Shown in pieces: positions 50,044 through 58,756 of a DNA stretch of 64,000 nt (position 1 is the stretch's first letter; every line of letters starts with the position of its first letter). Location of the stretch: contig JAHBXZ010000017.1 of NCBI GenBank assembly GCA_019636215.1, positions 1 through 64,000 on the forward strand, written 5' to 3'. This stretch comes from Planctomycetota bacterium (GTDB lineage: Bacteria; Planctomycetota; UBA8742; UBA2392). The notes beneath the pieces were generated by a model. It saw only the letters and a program-made list of their open reading frames with translations. It was not told the DNA's origin and did no database searches. The position numbers and the translations under genes were made by a program.

Positions 50044-51331
50044 GGGGCGCGGAGTATAGGCCGTCGGCGCCGGCGCGCAACCGCGGATGGAACAGGGTTA
50101 TCCACAAACACAAACCCCACAGTGCCAGAAACACCAGTGTCGGGGTGCCCCAGGCACCCATCCAGGCCAGTGCTTCAACCTGTTCGCCGATCGGCATCCA
50201 TGCCAGCACGAACAGCGCCCCGGGGATCGCCAGGGCCCATCGGGTACCACTGATTCGCGCATACAGGGGCGCGAGCAAAATCACCGACGCGCACATGTGG
50301 TGAGGCCAGAACAGCAGGTTGCCGAACATCGCGGCCATCAGCGCAAGGCCGGCCGCCATGGCGCGATCCAGCGGGTCTGTGTTTCGCAGGCGGGCAGCCG
50401 CCAGCGCGACCAGCCCAAGCAGTGCCGCCAGAGCAAGCCCGCCAAAACGTGCCACCGGCAACGGCAGGCTGGCAATCAACGGCGCCTGGTCGGGCAACGC
50501 CGCGCTGATGCGTCCGCCGTGGCCGAACCAGCGCTGCCAGGTGGCCGGCAACCCGTTGTTGGGGGCACGAATGCCGCCCAGCGAACCCGTGTCCTGTGCC
50601 TTCACCCTGGGCGCGGCCACGGCGCCGGCGTACTCGCGTGTCAGTGTCACGTTGCGTTCCAGCCCGCGCTCGATGCCCTCGGCCGGGATGGCGAACACCA
50701 GTGGTGCCAGCCACAGGGCCGCGCACAATGCCAGCGTGGCCGCTGCGGCCTTGAAGCGCCCCTGCATGATCAGCACCGGCAGCAGCACAATCGGGATCAC
50801 CTTGACGTGAATCGCCGCGGCCAGCAGCAGCGCGCCACGCAGAGTGCGGCCATTCTCGATCCACAGCCAGCCCCAGCAGACCAGCGCCGCGACCAGCAGG
50901 TTCACCTGGCCCTCAACCAGGTTCATCCAGAGTGCGCCGCACAGTGCGGCAAGCAGAAACAGGGCCAGGTTGCGGCGGTGCTGGATGCCGGCGATGCGCC
51001 GGCCGCCTTCCAGTGTGGCAAACATCAATGCCAGTTGTGCCAGTGTCCAGGTGGCGTAACCGGCCCAGCGCGGCAGCCAGGTCAACGGGGCAAACAGCAC
51101 CGAGAAGAACGGCGGATAGATGTAGTAGCCGACATGATTGGCCGGGTCGACTGACGGCGCGTAAAGGTCAGCGCCCCCCAGTCGCATGCGGGTGCCGGCC
51201 TCCCAGTACACGCTGATGTCCAGCGAGACATGGCTCCACCACCATTGCAGGTACACGCACAGGCAGCCGATCACGGCCAGTGCCCCGACCAGGGCAAGGT
51301 TGCGCCGGTGTTCGTGGCCGGGAACGGGCAT
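50012..51331 (-). CDS. Integral membrane GT87-like mannosyltransferase (GT-C fold)
   Basis: 439 residues with about ten hydrophobic helices. After the first helix comes D-I-S-V-Y-W-E-A-G (an acidic loop, as in DUF2029/GT87), then Y-Y-I-Y-P-P-F-F-S-V-L and an H-V-K-V-I-P-I helix. The family includes polyprenyl-phosphomannose-dependent mannosyltransferases of lipoglycan synthesis. The start at 51331 gives a basic N-terminus before the first helix. One base separates it from the HEAT lipoprotein gene upstream, and it overlaps carA by 32 bases. Confidence 0.7.
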   Translation of the reverse strand: MPVPGHEHRRNLALVGALAVIGCLCVYLQWWWSHVSLDISVYWEAGTRMRLGGADLYAPSVDPANHVGYYIYPPFFSVLFAPLTWLPRWAGYATWTLAQLALMFATLEGGRRIAGIQHRRNLALFLLAALCGALWMNLVEGQVNLLVAALVCWGWLWIENGRTLRGALLLAAAIHVKVIPIVLLPVLIMQGRFKAAAATLALCAALWLAPLVFAIPAEGIERGLERNVTLTREYAGAVAAPRVKAQDTGSLGGIRAPNNGLPATWQRWFGHGGRISAALPDQAPLIASLPLPVARFGGLALAALLGLVALAAARLRNTDPLDRAMAAGLALMAAMFGNLLFWPHHMCASVILLAPLYARISGTRWALAIPGALFVLAWMPIGEQVEALAWMGAWGTPTLVFLALWGLCLWITLFHPRLRAGADGLYSAPHEETRGNPAA

Positions 51332-51332
51332 G

Positions 51333-52064
51333 TCAGCCTTCCGGCATCTCGGAAATGCGGTTGGCCCACCAGGCAAGGTGGGGCGTGATCTCGTCGGACT
51401 TGCGGCGGTTCTCCTGCACGGATGCCACCGACTGGCCCGTCAGCAGGCGCAGTCCCTCCAGCGATCGATCCAGCAGGCCCTTGTCGCCGGCGTCGGCGTT
51501 GATGGAGGCCGTTTCAGACTCCAGGTCGTTGGCCAGTCGTGAAGCCACGTCATGCAGCGCCGATGCCGAACTGCGGGTGCCGATCTGTACCAGGCTGTTG
51601 ACCATGGCCACGCGCACGGTGAATTCGCGCTCAAACAGCCGCCCCGTTTCATCGCGCTGGTAGGCCAGCCTGTCGCGCAGGGCAGCGATGACTGTTTTGC
51701 GGCGCTCGTCACCCTTGCCGGAGTACTGCAGCTTGCCCAGGGCGATGGCGCATTCCATGCGAACCAGCGGGTTTTCGTCGGCCAGCGATCCGCCAAGGGC
51801 TTCCAGCAGCACGTCGTGATCTTCCGCCTCAGCCAGGTTGCCCAGGCCCTGGGCGGAACTGGCGCGCATGTGCGGATCAATGTCGGGGCGCTGTGTGCCC
51901 TCGCCCAGCAGGGAGAGGCGCAACCGGCGGCGCAGGGCATCGCGCTGGTCGGGCTGTACGGTCTCGACCTCACGGCGCAGCATCTCGCGCTCGGCGGCAG
52001 GCGCGTTGCGGCAGGCAGTAGCAACCAGCAGGCAAACCAGCAGGATTGGCAGAAGTCTGGCCAT
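51333..52064 (-). CDS. HEAT-repeat lipoprotein
   Basis: 243 residues. The signal ends VATAC (Cys18). The mature region has paired helices of HEAT type: A-Q-G-L-G-N-L-A...L-L-E-A-L and L-V-R-M-E-C-A-I-A-L-G-K-L, then R-V-A-M-V-N-S-L-V-Q-I-G. It probably forms a small solenoid in the periplasm that binds a partner protein. First gene of a three-gene run with the GT87 enzyme (one base) and carA. Function unknown. Confidence 0.65.
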   Translation of the reverse strand: MARLLPILLVCLLVATACRNAPAAEREMLRREVETVQPDQRDALRRRLRLSLLGEGTQRPDIDPHMRASSAQGLGNLAEAEDHDVLLEALGGSLADENPLVRMECAIALGKLQYSGKGDERRKTVIAALRDRLAYQRDETGRLFEREFTVRVAMVNSLVQIGTRSSASALHDVASRLANDLESETASINADAGDKGLLDRSLEGLRLLTGQSVASVQENRRKSDEITPHLAWWANRISEMPEG

Positions 52065-52096
52065 GGGCCGCGATTGTGGCGCGCGCAAAGGTGGCG

Positions 52097-52834
52097 TCAA
52101 GGCTTGCGACCAACGCACAGCGCCGCGCCGTAGTACCGCCGGAAGTCATGAAACTCGCGGTAGGCCGCCGTGAAACGCTGCAGCCGCGACTGGTCCTCAA
52201 AGGCGCTGTGAAAAATCTCGGCGGCCTTTTCGCCTTCGTCCTGTTCCATGCCGCGGCGCGAAAACCAGCTGACCACGGCAACCTCGTTGTGGATTGCGCC
52301 AAAGCCGGCCTCTTCCAGCGCGTCCCACCAGCCGCGCATCACATGCGGGTAAACGCCGGTGCCCCACACTGCGCCCAGCGCGGCCTCTCTATCCGGCGTG
52401 GGCGGCTGTCGCCAGCAAAGCTCGTGCAGGCCGACCAGGCCGCCGGGCTTGAGAACCCGGGCAACTTCCCTGAGAACCCTGGCTTGCCCGATCAGGGGCA
52501 GTTCCGCCAGCGAGGCCTCGACCATCGCGGCATCGAAGCGGGCGTCGGCAAACGGCAATTCTTCGGCTTTGCCCACTCGGGCTGTGGAGCGCCGGCGCAG
52601 GCTGGGGTCGTCTTCCGTGACCCGCTCGCTGAGGTGGTGAACCAGGGCCTCGGTCGTTGCCTGCGAAGTCATGCTGACAAACAGGGCGGTGGGGGCGCTG
52701 GCCGGGCCGATCACCAGCGTATGCATGCCGCCGCGCAGGCCCAGAAGGCGGATAAGCGCCTTTGTGCCGTAAGCGCCGCCGGGCTTTAGCTCGGCCTTTC
52801 CAAGCGAAGCAAGAAATGACGGCAACGACAGCAT
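52097..52834 (-). CDS. SAM-dependent methyltransferase (Methyltransf_11-like)
   Basis: 245 residues. The central domain shows a weak motif I (L-V-I-G-P-A-S-A-P, not the usual D-I-G-C-G-x-G) near 34, then E-E-L-P-F-A-D-A-R-F-D-A near 88 and R-V-L-K-P-G-G-L-V-G-L-H-E near 127, which are motifs of class I methyltransferases. A C-terminal helical segment carries R-Y-Y-G-A. The altered first motif leaves activity uncertain. It is 32 bases upstream of the HEAT gene and probably co-transcribed. Substrate unknown. Confidence 0.65.
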   Translation of the reverse strand: MLSLPSFLASLGKAELKPGGAYGTKALIRLLGLRGGMHTLVIGPASAPTALFVSMTSQATTEALVHHLSERVTEDDPSLRRRSTARVGKAEELPFADARFDAAMVEASLAELPLIGQARVLREVARVLKPGGLVGLHELCWRQPPTPDREAALGAVWGTGVYPHVMRGWWDALEEAGFGAIHNEVAVVSWFSRRGMEQDEGEKAAEIFHSAFEDQSRLQRFTAAYREFHDFRRYYGAALCVGRKP

Positions 52835-52964
52835 GCAGTTTCCGATGGCGCGACAGGACCATTGTGCATTGCGCGGCCGGATTGTGCAGGCGCTTGAGTA
52901 GAGAACAGCAAAAGCGCGCCAAACAATGCAGAATGACCTGCCCCAGAAGCGCCGGAACGACCAG

Positions 52965-54641
52965 ATGGCGACCGATTTCTCATTCAACTCGCGGCGATCC
53001 AATGTGTTTGCCACGCGCGGCATGGTTGCGACCAGCCAGCCCCTGGCCGCGCAGGTCGGGCTTGAAGTGCTGCGCCTTGGCGGCAACGCGGCCGATGCCG
53101 CCATTGCCACGGCCGCGATGATGGCGGTGGTAGAGCCCGTTTCCTGCGGCCTTGGGGGCGATTGCTTTGCCCTGTACTTCGATGCGCGCGCCGGGGCCGT
53201 GACGGCGCTGAACGGGTCGGGGCGCGCCCCGGCGGGTGCTGACTCGGCGGCCTTGCGCCGGGGCGGCTACAGGGCCATGCCCCGCGCCACCGGCGCGGCG
53301 GTGACTGTGCCCGGCGCGGTGATGGCCTGGCATGACCAGGTGGCAAGACACGGCGGCATGCCCTGGGGCGAACTGCTGAAACCCGCGATTGCCGCGGCTG
53401 AGCAGGGCTTTCCGGTGACCGAGTGGATCGCGCAGGGCTGGAAGCTCAGTGAGGGTAAGCTGCGCCGGGACCGTGGCTGGCCCACGCCCGACCTTGACCC
53501 CGGCAAGCCGCAGCCCAGCGGCCTGGAACTGTTGATCGATGGCCGCGCGCCGCAGGTTGGCGAAATCATGCGCCTGCCCACATTGGCGCGGACGTTGCGC
53601 GGCATTGCCGAACAGGGGCCGGGCTTTCTTTACCAAGGCGAGTTCGCCCGTGCCTGTGCCGACCACGTGCAGGCCTACGGCGGCTGGCTGACGGAGGCCG
53701 ACCTGGCCGCCCACACCAGCACCTGGGACGAGCCCTTGACCTGTCAATATCGCGGCGTGACGCTGCATGAGTGTCCGCCCAACGGGCAGGGCCTGGCGGC
53801 GATCTTGGCCTGCAACCTGGCCCAGGGCTTTGACCTTGCGGGCAAGAGCGAGCCAGACCGCATTCACTTGTCCATTGAGTGCATGAGGCTGGCGTTTGCC
53901 GACGCGCAACGCTGGGTGTTTGACCCGTCGCGCGAGATCGTGCCGTTGAACGAGCTGTGCTCTGGGCCTTACGCCGACCGCCGCAGGGCACTGATTGACC
54001 CGTTGCGCGCGGCCCAGGACGTGCGCTTTGGCGACCCGCGCGGCGGCAGCGACACGATTTACCTGACGGCGGTGGACGGCGCGGGCAACGCCTGCAGCCT
54101 GATCCAGAGCAACTACATGGGCGTTGGCACGGGGCTGGTAGTGCCCGGCTTCGGCGTAAGCCTGCAGAACCGCGGCGCGGGTTTTGACTTGCATGAGGGC
54201 AGCCCGAACGAGCTGGCCGGCGGCAAGCGCCCGTACCATACGATCATCCCGGCCATGACGACCCGCGACGGCGCACTGCACGCCAGCTTTGGCGTGATGG
54301 GGGGCTACATGCAGCCGCAAGGGCACTTCCAGATGCTGGTGAACATGCTGGATCGCGCAATGCTGCCGCAGCAGGCGCTGGATGCCCCGCGCTGGCAGTT
54401 AAGCGGGCCGGAGTTCGGCCTTGGCGTGGGCGACAAAGGCGGCCTGGTGCTGATGGAAGAAGGCACAAGCCCGGCGGTGCTGGCCGAACTGGTGCGGCGC
54501 GGTCATCGCTTGCAGGTGATGGAGGGATTTCAGCGCATCCACATGGGCGGCGGGCAGATCATCACACGCGACCCACAATCCGGTGTGCTGTGCGGCGGCA
54601 GCGACCCGCGCAAGGACGGCTGTGCGGTGGGTCTTGGGTAA
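52965..54641 (+). CDS. Gamma-glutamyltransferase-family Ntn hydrolase, cytoplasmic
   Basis: 558 residues. The fold landmarks are R-G-M-V-A-T-S-Q near 24, G-G-N-A-A-D-A-A (~46), G-L-G-G-D (~70) and the self-processing site D-T-I-Y-L-T with the candidate catalytic Thr364 near the junction of the two subunits, then G-N-A-C-S-L-I-Q-S and Y-H-T-I-I-P. There is no signal peptide, unlike secreted GGT, so it may be an oxamate amidohydrolase or cephalosporin-acylase-like enzyme. ATG 52965 has GGAAC upstream. Divergent from the methyltransferase gene. Confidence 0.85.
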   Translation: MATDFSFNSRRSNVFATRGMVATSQPLAAQVGLEVLRLGGNAADAAIATAAMMAVVEPVSCGLGGDCFALYFDARAGAVTALNGSGRAPAGADSAALRRGGYRAMPRATGAAVTVPGAVMAWHDQVARHGGMPWGELLKPAIAAAEQGFPVTEWIAQGWKLSEGKLRRDRGWPTPDLDPGKPQPSGLELLIDGRAPQVGEIMRLPTLARTLRGIAEQGPGFLYQGEFARACADHVQAYGGWLTEADLAAHTSTWDEPLTCQYRGVTLHECPPNGQGLAAILACNLAQGFDLAGKSEPDRIHLSIECMRLAFADAQRWVFDPSREIVPLNELCSGPYADRRRALIDPLRAAQDVRFGDPRGGSDTIYLTAVDGAGNACSLIQSNYMGVGTGLVVPGFGVSLQNRGAGFDLHEGSPNELAGGKRPYHTIIPAMTTRDGALHASFGVMGGYMQPQGHFQMLVNMLDRAMLPQQALDAPRWQLSGPEFGLGVGDKGGLVLMEEGTSPAVLAELVRRGHRLQVMEGFQRIHMGGGQIITRDPQSGVLCGGSDPRKDGCAVGLG

Positions 54642-54648
54642 TGAACTT

Positions 54649-54750
54649 TGGGGCAATGAACAAGTAACAATGAGCAATGAACAATAGACTGCCCCTGCGA
54701 CGTGGCTAAGCATTGCTCATTGCTCATTGCTCATTGCTCATTGCTCATTT
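54649..54750. repeat. Inverted quasi-repeat of CAATGA/GCTCATT words
   Basis: The left arm (54649-54690) re-iterates CAATGAACAAGTAACAATGA and GCAATGAACAAT. The right arm (54710-54749) is a nearly perfect tandem of the seven-base unit GCTCATT, five times. The two arms are approximately reverse complements, giving a long stem. It lies between the convergent GGT-like and IMPase-like genes. Confidence 0.8.
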
Positions 54751-54756
54751 CTTGCG

Positions 54757-55584
54757 CTACTTCTTCCCTTTCACTGCCTTGATGATCTCGTCGTGCAGCT
54801 TGCCGTTGCTGCAGATGCAGTGCGTTGAATATACGCTTTCCTTGCCCTCGAAATCGGTCAGCTTGCCCCCGGCCTCGCTGAGCATGCTGGCAAATGGGGC
54901 GATGTCCCATTCGCGGATCTTAGGTTCAATGCTGGCCTCAACGCGACCCGTTGCGACCAGCAGGTGGCCATAGCAGTTGCCCCAGCCGCGGTCTTTGCGT
55001 GTGGCCGCGCGCAGTCGCGTGAATGCCTCAACCTTGCCGCTGCGGTGAAAAGCCCCCTGGCCCGAGGTCACGATCATGGCCTCTTTCAGCGTGTCCATCG
55101 GGCTGACCTGGGCGCGCTGGGCGCGGTCGCGCAGGGCCTCAATGTTTGGCGCGCCGGTTGTGTCGCCGACCCACCAGCAGCCTGCACCCTTGCTGGCCCA
55201 GGCAAATTCGCGCTGAGCGGGCATGTAGCAAAGGCCGGCCATAATCTGCTCGTCTTTCTCCAGTGCCACCAGTGTGCCGAACACCGGCACCTTGCGGATG
55301 AAGCTTTCGGTGCCGTCCAGCGGGTCGATGATCCACTTGAAGCCGCTGGTGCCGTGCTCGGCTTCGTGTTCTTCGCCAATGATGGCGTCATCCGGGAACA
55401 CGTTGCTGATGCGCTGGCGCAGTATCTTTTCTGCCTGCTGGTCGGCCTTGGTCACCGGGCTGCCGTCGTGCTTCCACACAACGTCAATGGCCAGGCCCTT
55501 GAAGAGCTCGTGAATCGCGTTGGCCGCGTCAAAGGTGGCATCCAGTGCCAGGGCAAGTCGGGACTGCACGGCTTGGGTCGTCAT
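54757..55584 (-). CDS. Inositol-monophosphatase-family phosphatase (HisN-like)
   Basis: 275 residues with the Mg-dependent phosphatase signature: G-E-E-H at 70-73, D-P-L-D-G-T-E-S (87-94), and the C-terminal W-D-I-A-P-F-A (~220). The central V-T-K-A-D motif (~44) is also present. The family removes phosphate from inositol phosphate, histidinol phosphate or fructose bisphosphate. The substitutions around W-D-I-A-P fit the histidinol-phosphatase-type branch, but no his genes are near. ATG 55584 precedes the conserved helix. Confidence 0.82.
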   Translation of the reverse strand: MTTQAVQSRLALALDATFDAANAIHELFKGLAIDVVWKHDGSPVTKADQQAEKILRQRISNVFPDDAIIGEEHEAEHGTSGFKWIIDPLDGTESFIRKVPVFGTLVALEKDEQIMAGLCYMPAQREFAWASKGAGCWWVGDTTGAPNIEALRDRAQRAQVSPMDTLKEAMIVTSGQGAFHRSGKVEAFTRLRAATRKDRGWGNCYGHLLVATGRVEASIEPKIREWDIAPFASMLSEAGGKLTDFEGKESVYSTHCICSNGKLHDEIIKAVKGKK

Positions 55585-55638
55585 GGCGGCTCCTGTGCTG
55601 CGTGCATAACGCACCGGGCGAACCCGTGCAACGGACAT

Positions 55639-55718
55639 CTGAACACGAAGCGTAAGCCAGTACCACCTGCACCCGACAGCCGGCCGCACGAGGGCGCTCG
55701 CTGACGCGTCGCGTTCAG
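55639..55718. repeat. 80-bp terminal-inverted-repeat element, copy 2
   Basis: Begins CTGAACACGAAGCGTAAGCC and ends ACGCGTCGCGTTCAG. The two 26-base ends are imperfect inverted repeats of each other and match those of the copy at 8922-9117, whose core is also exactly 80 bp. The middle differs. It lies in the gap upstream of the divergent exported beta-repeat gene. Confidence 0.82.
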
Positions 55719-55783
55719 GCAAGTGCGCTGCTAAACTGCGCCCCGGGCCTATCTGGGATCAACCTCACACACTTGGAGAAAAC

Positions 55784-56518
55784 ATGACACGGCTACAGTT
55801 CGTGGCAGGACTCTTTGTCACCGGCCTGATGGCCATGGCGGGCGGCGTGCTGGCAACCTTCATGCTGCACAGCCCGACGCCCATCCAGGCCCAGCCGGGC
55901 AACCCCGGCAAGGTCGAGGCGACAGAATTCCGGCTGGTGGATGCAAAGGGCAACCCGCGCGCCTCCATGAGCACATCGGAAAAGGGTGCCGTAACGCTTA
56001 CGTTCTTTGACAAAGACCTGAAGCCGCGCATGCAGCTTGGCGCAGACGGCGACCAGGCTTCGCTTACCTTCCTGGATGCTTCCGGCACGCCCCGGTACCT
56101 TGTGTGCCAGCAGAACAAAGACAACAACGTGCTGATCACATTCCAGGACGCCAAGGGACAGGCGCGCTACATGCAGTCATTGTCCAGTGACGGCACGGGC
56201 CTGCTGTCCATCCGTGGGCCCAAGGAACAGGACTACGTCACGCTGATGGCCGGCAGCGAATCCGGCGCCTCGCTGATCCTGCAGGATCCAGACAACAAAG
56301 CCCAGGCTGTGCTGCTGGCGGGCAAGGCCCAGACTTCGCTTACACTGGATCGCGGCAAGGCCAGCCTGCTGGCGGCCTCGCTGGAGGGCGGACAATCCGT
56401 GCTGGGGCTGTCATACGAAAGCAAGCTTCGCCTTCGCGCCATGACAGGCGCCGACGGCAGCCCGGAGTACATGACCTTGAACGACAAGCGCGAGGCCGTG
56501 TGGCGCTCGGGCAAGTGA
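55784..56518 (+). CDS. Exported protein with 25-residue beta repeats
   Basis: 244 residues: one N-terminal hydrophobic helix (8-30) as signal anchor or signal peptide, then a series of about seven repeats of the form [F/L]-x-D-A-x-G-x-P-R-x-x-L with a strand-turn-strand pattern (L-V-D-A-K-G-N-P-R, F-F-D-K-D-L-K-P-R, F-L-D-A-S-G-T-P-R, F-Q-D-A-K-G-Q-A-R). This is compatible with a beta-solenoid or propeller-like surface protein. GGAGA precedes ATG 55784. A strong terminator follows. Function unknown. Confidence 0.65.
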   Translation: MTRLQFVAGLFVTGLMAMAGGVLATFMLHSPTPIQAQPGNPGKVEATEFRLVDAKGNPRASMSTSEKGAVTLTFFDKDLKPRMQLGADGDQASLTFLDASGTPRYLVCQQNKDNNVLITFQDAKGQARYMQSLSSDGTGLLSIRGPKEQDYVTLMAGSESGASLILQDPDNKAQAVLLAGKAQTSLTLDRGKASLLAASLEGGQSVLGLSYESKLRLRAMTGADGSPEYMTLNDKREAVWRSGK

Positions 56519-56534
56519 TTGATCTGGAATAAGG

Positions 56535-56567
56535 ACAGGCGGCAGCCACCGGCTGCCGCCTGTTTCA
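56535..56567 (+). terminator. Rho-independent terminator after the beta-repeat gene
   Basis: ACAGGCGGCAGCC (56535-56547) pairs with GGCTGCCGCCTGT (56551-56563) around a three-base loop, followed by TTCATT. It separates this gene from the convergent membrane protein. Confidence 0.85.
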
Positions 56568-56578
56568 TTAGGCCCGGG

Positions 56579-57976
56579 CTATCTCGGTGCGTTGGCCGGC
56601 GAGTTGGTGGCCGGTGGTTGCTCCGCGGGCTTGTCGCCCCCGCCCAGCAGCGCCGCGCTGCCCAGCCCCAGTGCCGCAATCAGGCTGCCCCAGCGGATCA
56701 CGCGCGCCAGCACTGTTCCAACCGGCGCCAGCATCTTGAACACCAGGCCCAGGAATTCTTTGCGGCCCAACGACTCGTACTTGTTCTGCAGGTAATCCAT
56801 CTGCTGCAGCGCCAGCGCCATTTTCAGTTGCACCTGGATGCGCTGCAGGTCATCTTCAATGCCGGGAACGTCTTTCATCGTGCCCAGTTTCGTGCGGGCC
56901 TCCCGATAGCTGCATTCGAGCGCCGTTACGGCCGTGTGCACATTGCCGCGCAGTTCGGCGCGAACACCGCTCCAGGTCACGGCAAACGATGCACCCAGCA
57001 GCACCACCAGCACAATCAGGCCCGCGATGTCACTGGCCGAACCCTTGGTGTAAAACACGTACCCGGCATAGATCAGCCCGTACACAAACACCACGCTGCC
57101 GGCCTGGGCCGTGACATTGAACAGCGGGCGGTACTGGCGCTCGGTCAGCACCAGGTCAACGGAATCCACAAAGTCATGCTTCTTGAGGATGCGCCGGACC
57201 ACAATGGAGCCCGCAACCATCAGGTAGCAGTAATACCCGTACATCCACCACTCAAAGGTCCAGATGGAAAGCAGCCACCAGGCCTCAAACCCGCGAGCGC
57301 CGGGCGCCGCAGCCTGGGCGTAGGGTGAGGCCTCGCCGTAGACCAGCCGGAAGAAATCCGGGTCGTGGAACAGAAACAACCACTCGTACACCACAAACGG
57401 CGCGGCAATGGCAATCGCGAAGAAGTTGACGCGTGTGCCAAGAAACCAGCGCTTGTACCCGACAAGTTCTTCCTTGGTGACATCCAGGTGCGCAAAGGCC
57501 TTGTCGAAGTTGCGGCTGTAGATGCCCTTGAACAGCCGCAGCGACAGAAAGTGCAGAAACAGCAGCAGCGGCGTGATCTGCCACTGGCGTTCCCAGATGA
57601 ACTGCCAGGCCGCGTTGCCCGCGCTGCTGACGCCAAGTTCAAGGATGCGGCCGGCCATGCCGGCCAGCCACACCAGGGTGCAGATCACGTACGCGGCCAG
57701 GAAGTACTTGCCCACGCTGCCGGGCAGGGCGCGATCCAGCCACCAGGAGTTCTGCACCTGCTTGAAGTTGGCGGCATCGAACACGTCGGCGTCGGGGCCT
57801 TCGCGCCGGGCGCCGCCGGAAAACGCGCCTTCCACCAGCGACCCCACATTGCGTGCAAAGGCCGTGGTCGCGCCGGTGGCGGGCGCTGCGCCGGCGGGTG
57901 CGGGCTCATGCCCTGCCTCGCGCAGCATGTGCGTTTCCTGCGTTTCGGATGACGGCTGGCTGGTCACGGCGGCCAT
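56579..57976 (-). CDS. Polytopic membrane protein of unknown function
   Basis: 465 residues with an Ala/Pro/Gly-rich cytoplasmic N-terminus (1-75), then about six hydrophobic helices, clearest at ~95-115, ~180-200, ~235-260, ~295-315 and ~320-340, followed by a long charged helical segment (350-420) and a further hydrophobic stretch near the C-terminus. No recognised family motif. The start is ATG 57976 or ATG 57928. Oriented against the first of the two paralogous membrane proteins. It may be an envelope scaffold; no function assigned. Confidence 0.55.
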   Translation of the reverse strand: MAAVTSQPSSETQETHMLREAGHEPAPAGAAPATGATTAFARNVGSLVEGAFSGGARREGPDADVFDAANFKQVQNSWWLDRALPGSVGKYFLAAYVICTLVWLAGMAGRILELGVSSAGNAAWQFIWERQWQITPLLLFLHFLSLRLFKGIYSRNFDKAFAHLDVTKEELVGYKRWFLGTRVNFFAIAIAAPFVVYEWLFLFHDPDFFRLVYGEASPYAQAAAPGARGFEAWWLLSIWTFEWWMYGYYCYLMVAGSIVVRRILKKHDFVDSVDLVLTERQYRPLFNVTAQAGSVVFVYGLIYAGYVFYTKGSASDIAGLIVLVVLLGASFAVTWSGVRAELRGNVHTAVTALECSYREARTKLGTMKDVPGIEDDLQRIQVQLKMALALQQMDYLQNKYESLGRKEFLGLVFKMLAPVGTVLARVIRWGSLIAALGLGSAALLGGGDKPAEQPPATNSPANAPR

Positions 57977-58018
57977 GATGCCATGGTTGCGCCGGGCGCG
58001 CCTTGGTAGGCTTTGGCC

Positions 58019-58561
58019 ATGGATACCCGAAAGACAGCAATCGCCGCATTGATGGGGCTGGTCTCGGCCGTTGTGTTGTTCTGGCTGATGGACATGAACT
58101 TTCTGGGCTGGCTTGGGGCGTGGTTTGCGGCCAAGTGGGCGGCCTGGCTTGTGGGGGCGCTGATTGCCGTGGCGCTGGGCTTTGGCTACGCGGCGCTGTG
58201 GTCAGGTGTGGTGGCCAAGCAGCCAATCACCAAGAAGCTGTCGCCGCCGGGCACGGGTGCGCTGTATGGCGTGGTGGTGGGGCTGGTCACGGCCACGCTG
58301 GTGCCGCTGTTGTTGAGCGCCATGGCCGGCGACCCCGGCATGGGCCACAGCACCGGCACGGGCTTTGACGCGATTCCAGGCGCGTTCGGTGTGCACCTGG
58401 TGCCGGAACTGCCGGATCTCGGCTTCAAGCCGCCATTGCGTTCTCTTGCGGAGCGCGACTGGATCTCGCGCAACGACCACGGCAACCGCCTGCTGCCGTT
58501 TGCGCTGGCCTTTGCGGCCTTTGGCGCAACGCTGGGCATGTTCGCGGGCAGGTCAAAGTAG
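58019..58561 (+). CDS. Four-helix membrane protein, paralogue 1
   Basis: 180 residues with about four membrane helices (~8-28, ~42-62, ~78-98, ~155-175). Shared with the gene at 59513: the M-D-M-N-F/M-D-V-N-Y helix-1 end, a G-A-W segment, a G-x-L-x-G-V-V-x-G-L-V helix, F-K-P-P-L / V-K-P-P-L before R-x-W, and R-L-L-P-F-x-x-A-F near the C-terminus. No catalytic motif is apparent. The DUF1801 gene lies between the paralogues on the opposite strand. Function unknown. Confidence 0.62.
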   Translation: MDTRKTAIAALMGLVSAVVLFWLMDMNFLGWLGAWFAAKWAAWLVGALIAVALGFGYAALWSGVVAKQPITKKLSPPGTGALYGVVVGLVTATLVPLLLSAMAGDPGMGHSTGTGFDAIPGAFGVHLVPELPDLGFKPPLRSLAERDWISRNDHGNRLLPFALAFAAFGATLGMFAGRSK

Positions 58562-58571
58562 GCCTGTCGGC

Positions 58572-58698
58572 GTGCCAAAACGCCAACGACTGGCCTCACG
58601 CCAAGGCGCAAAGCCGCCAAGCGAAACAACGGCGCGACGCACGTAGGTGCCGCCGTTCGCGTCTTGGCGCGCCACAGGCTTCGCGCCTTCGCGGCAGG
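58572..58698. repeat. Inverted quasi-repeat, GCCAAGGCGC family (copy 2)
   Basis: The left arm re-iterates CGTGCCAAAACGCC, CACGCCAAGGCGC and AGCCGCCAAGCG. The right arm reads CGCCGTTCGCGTCTTGGCGC then GGCTTCGCGCCTTCGCGGC. The words match those of the elements at 18312 and 59347. It lies between paralogue 1 and the convergent DUF1801 gene. Confidence 0.72.
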
Positions 58699-58756
58699 TC
58701 TAGCTCTATCCAAAGCTGCGTGAGACCGTTGAAGAGTGTTCGCGTACAGACCTGCA

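Noticed and set aside
54710..54749. CRISPR or origin iterons in the GCTCATT tandem
   Set aside because: The unit is only seven bases with no spacer, it is one arm of an inverted repeat, and no dnaA or rep gene is near.
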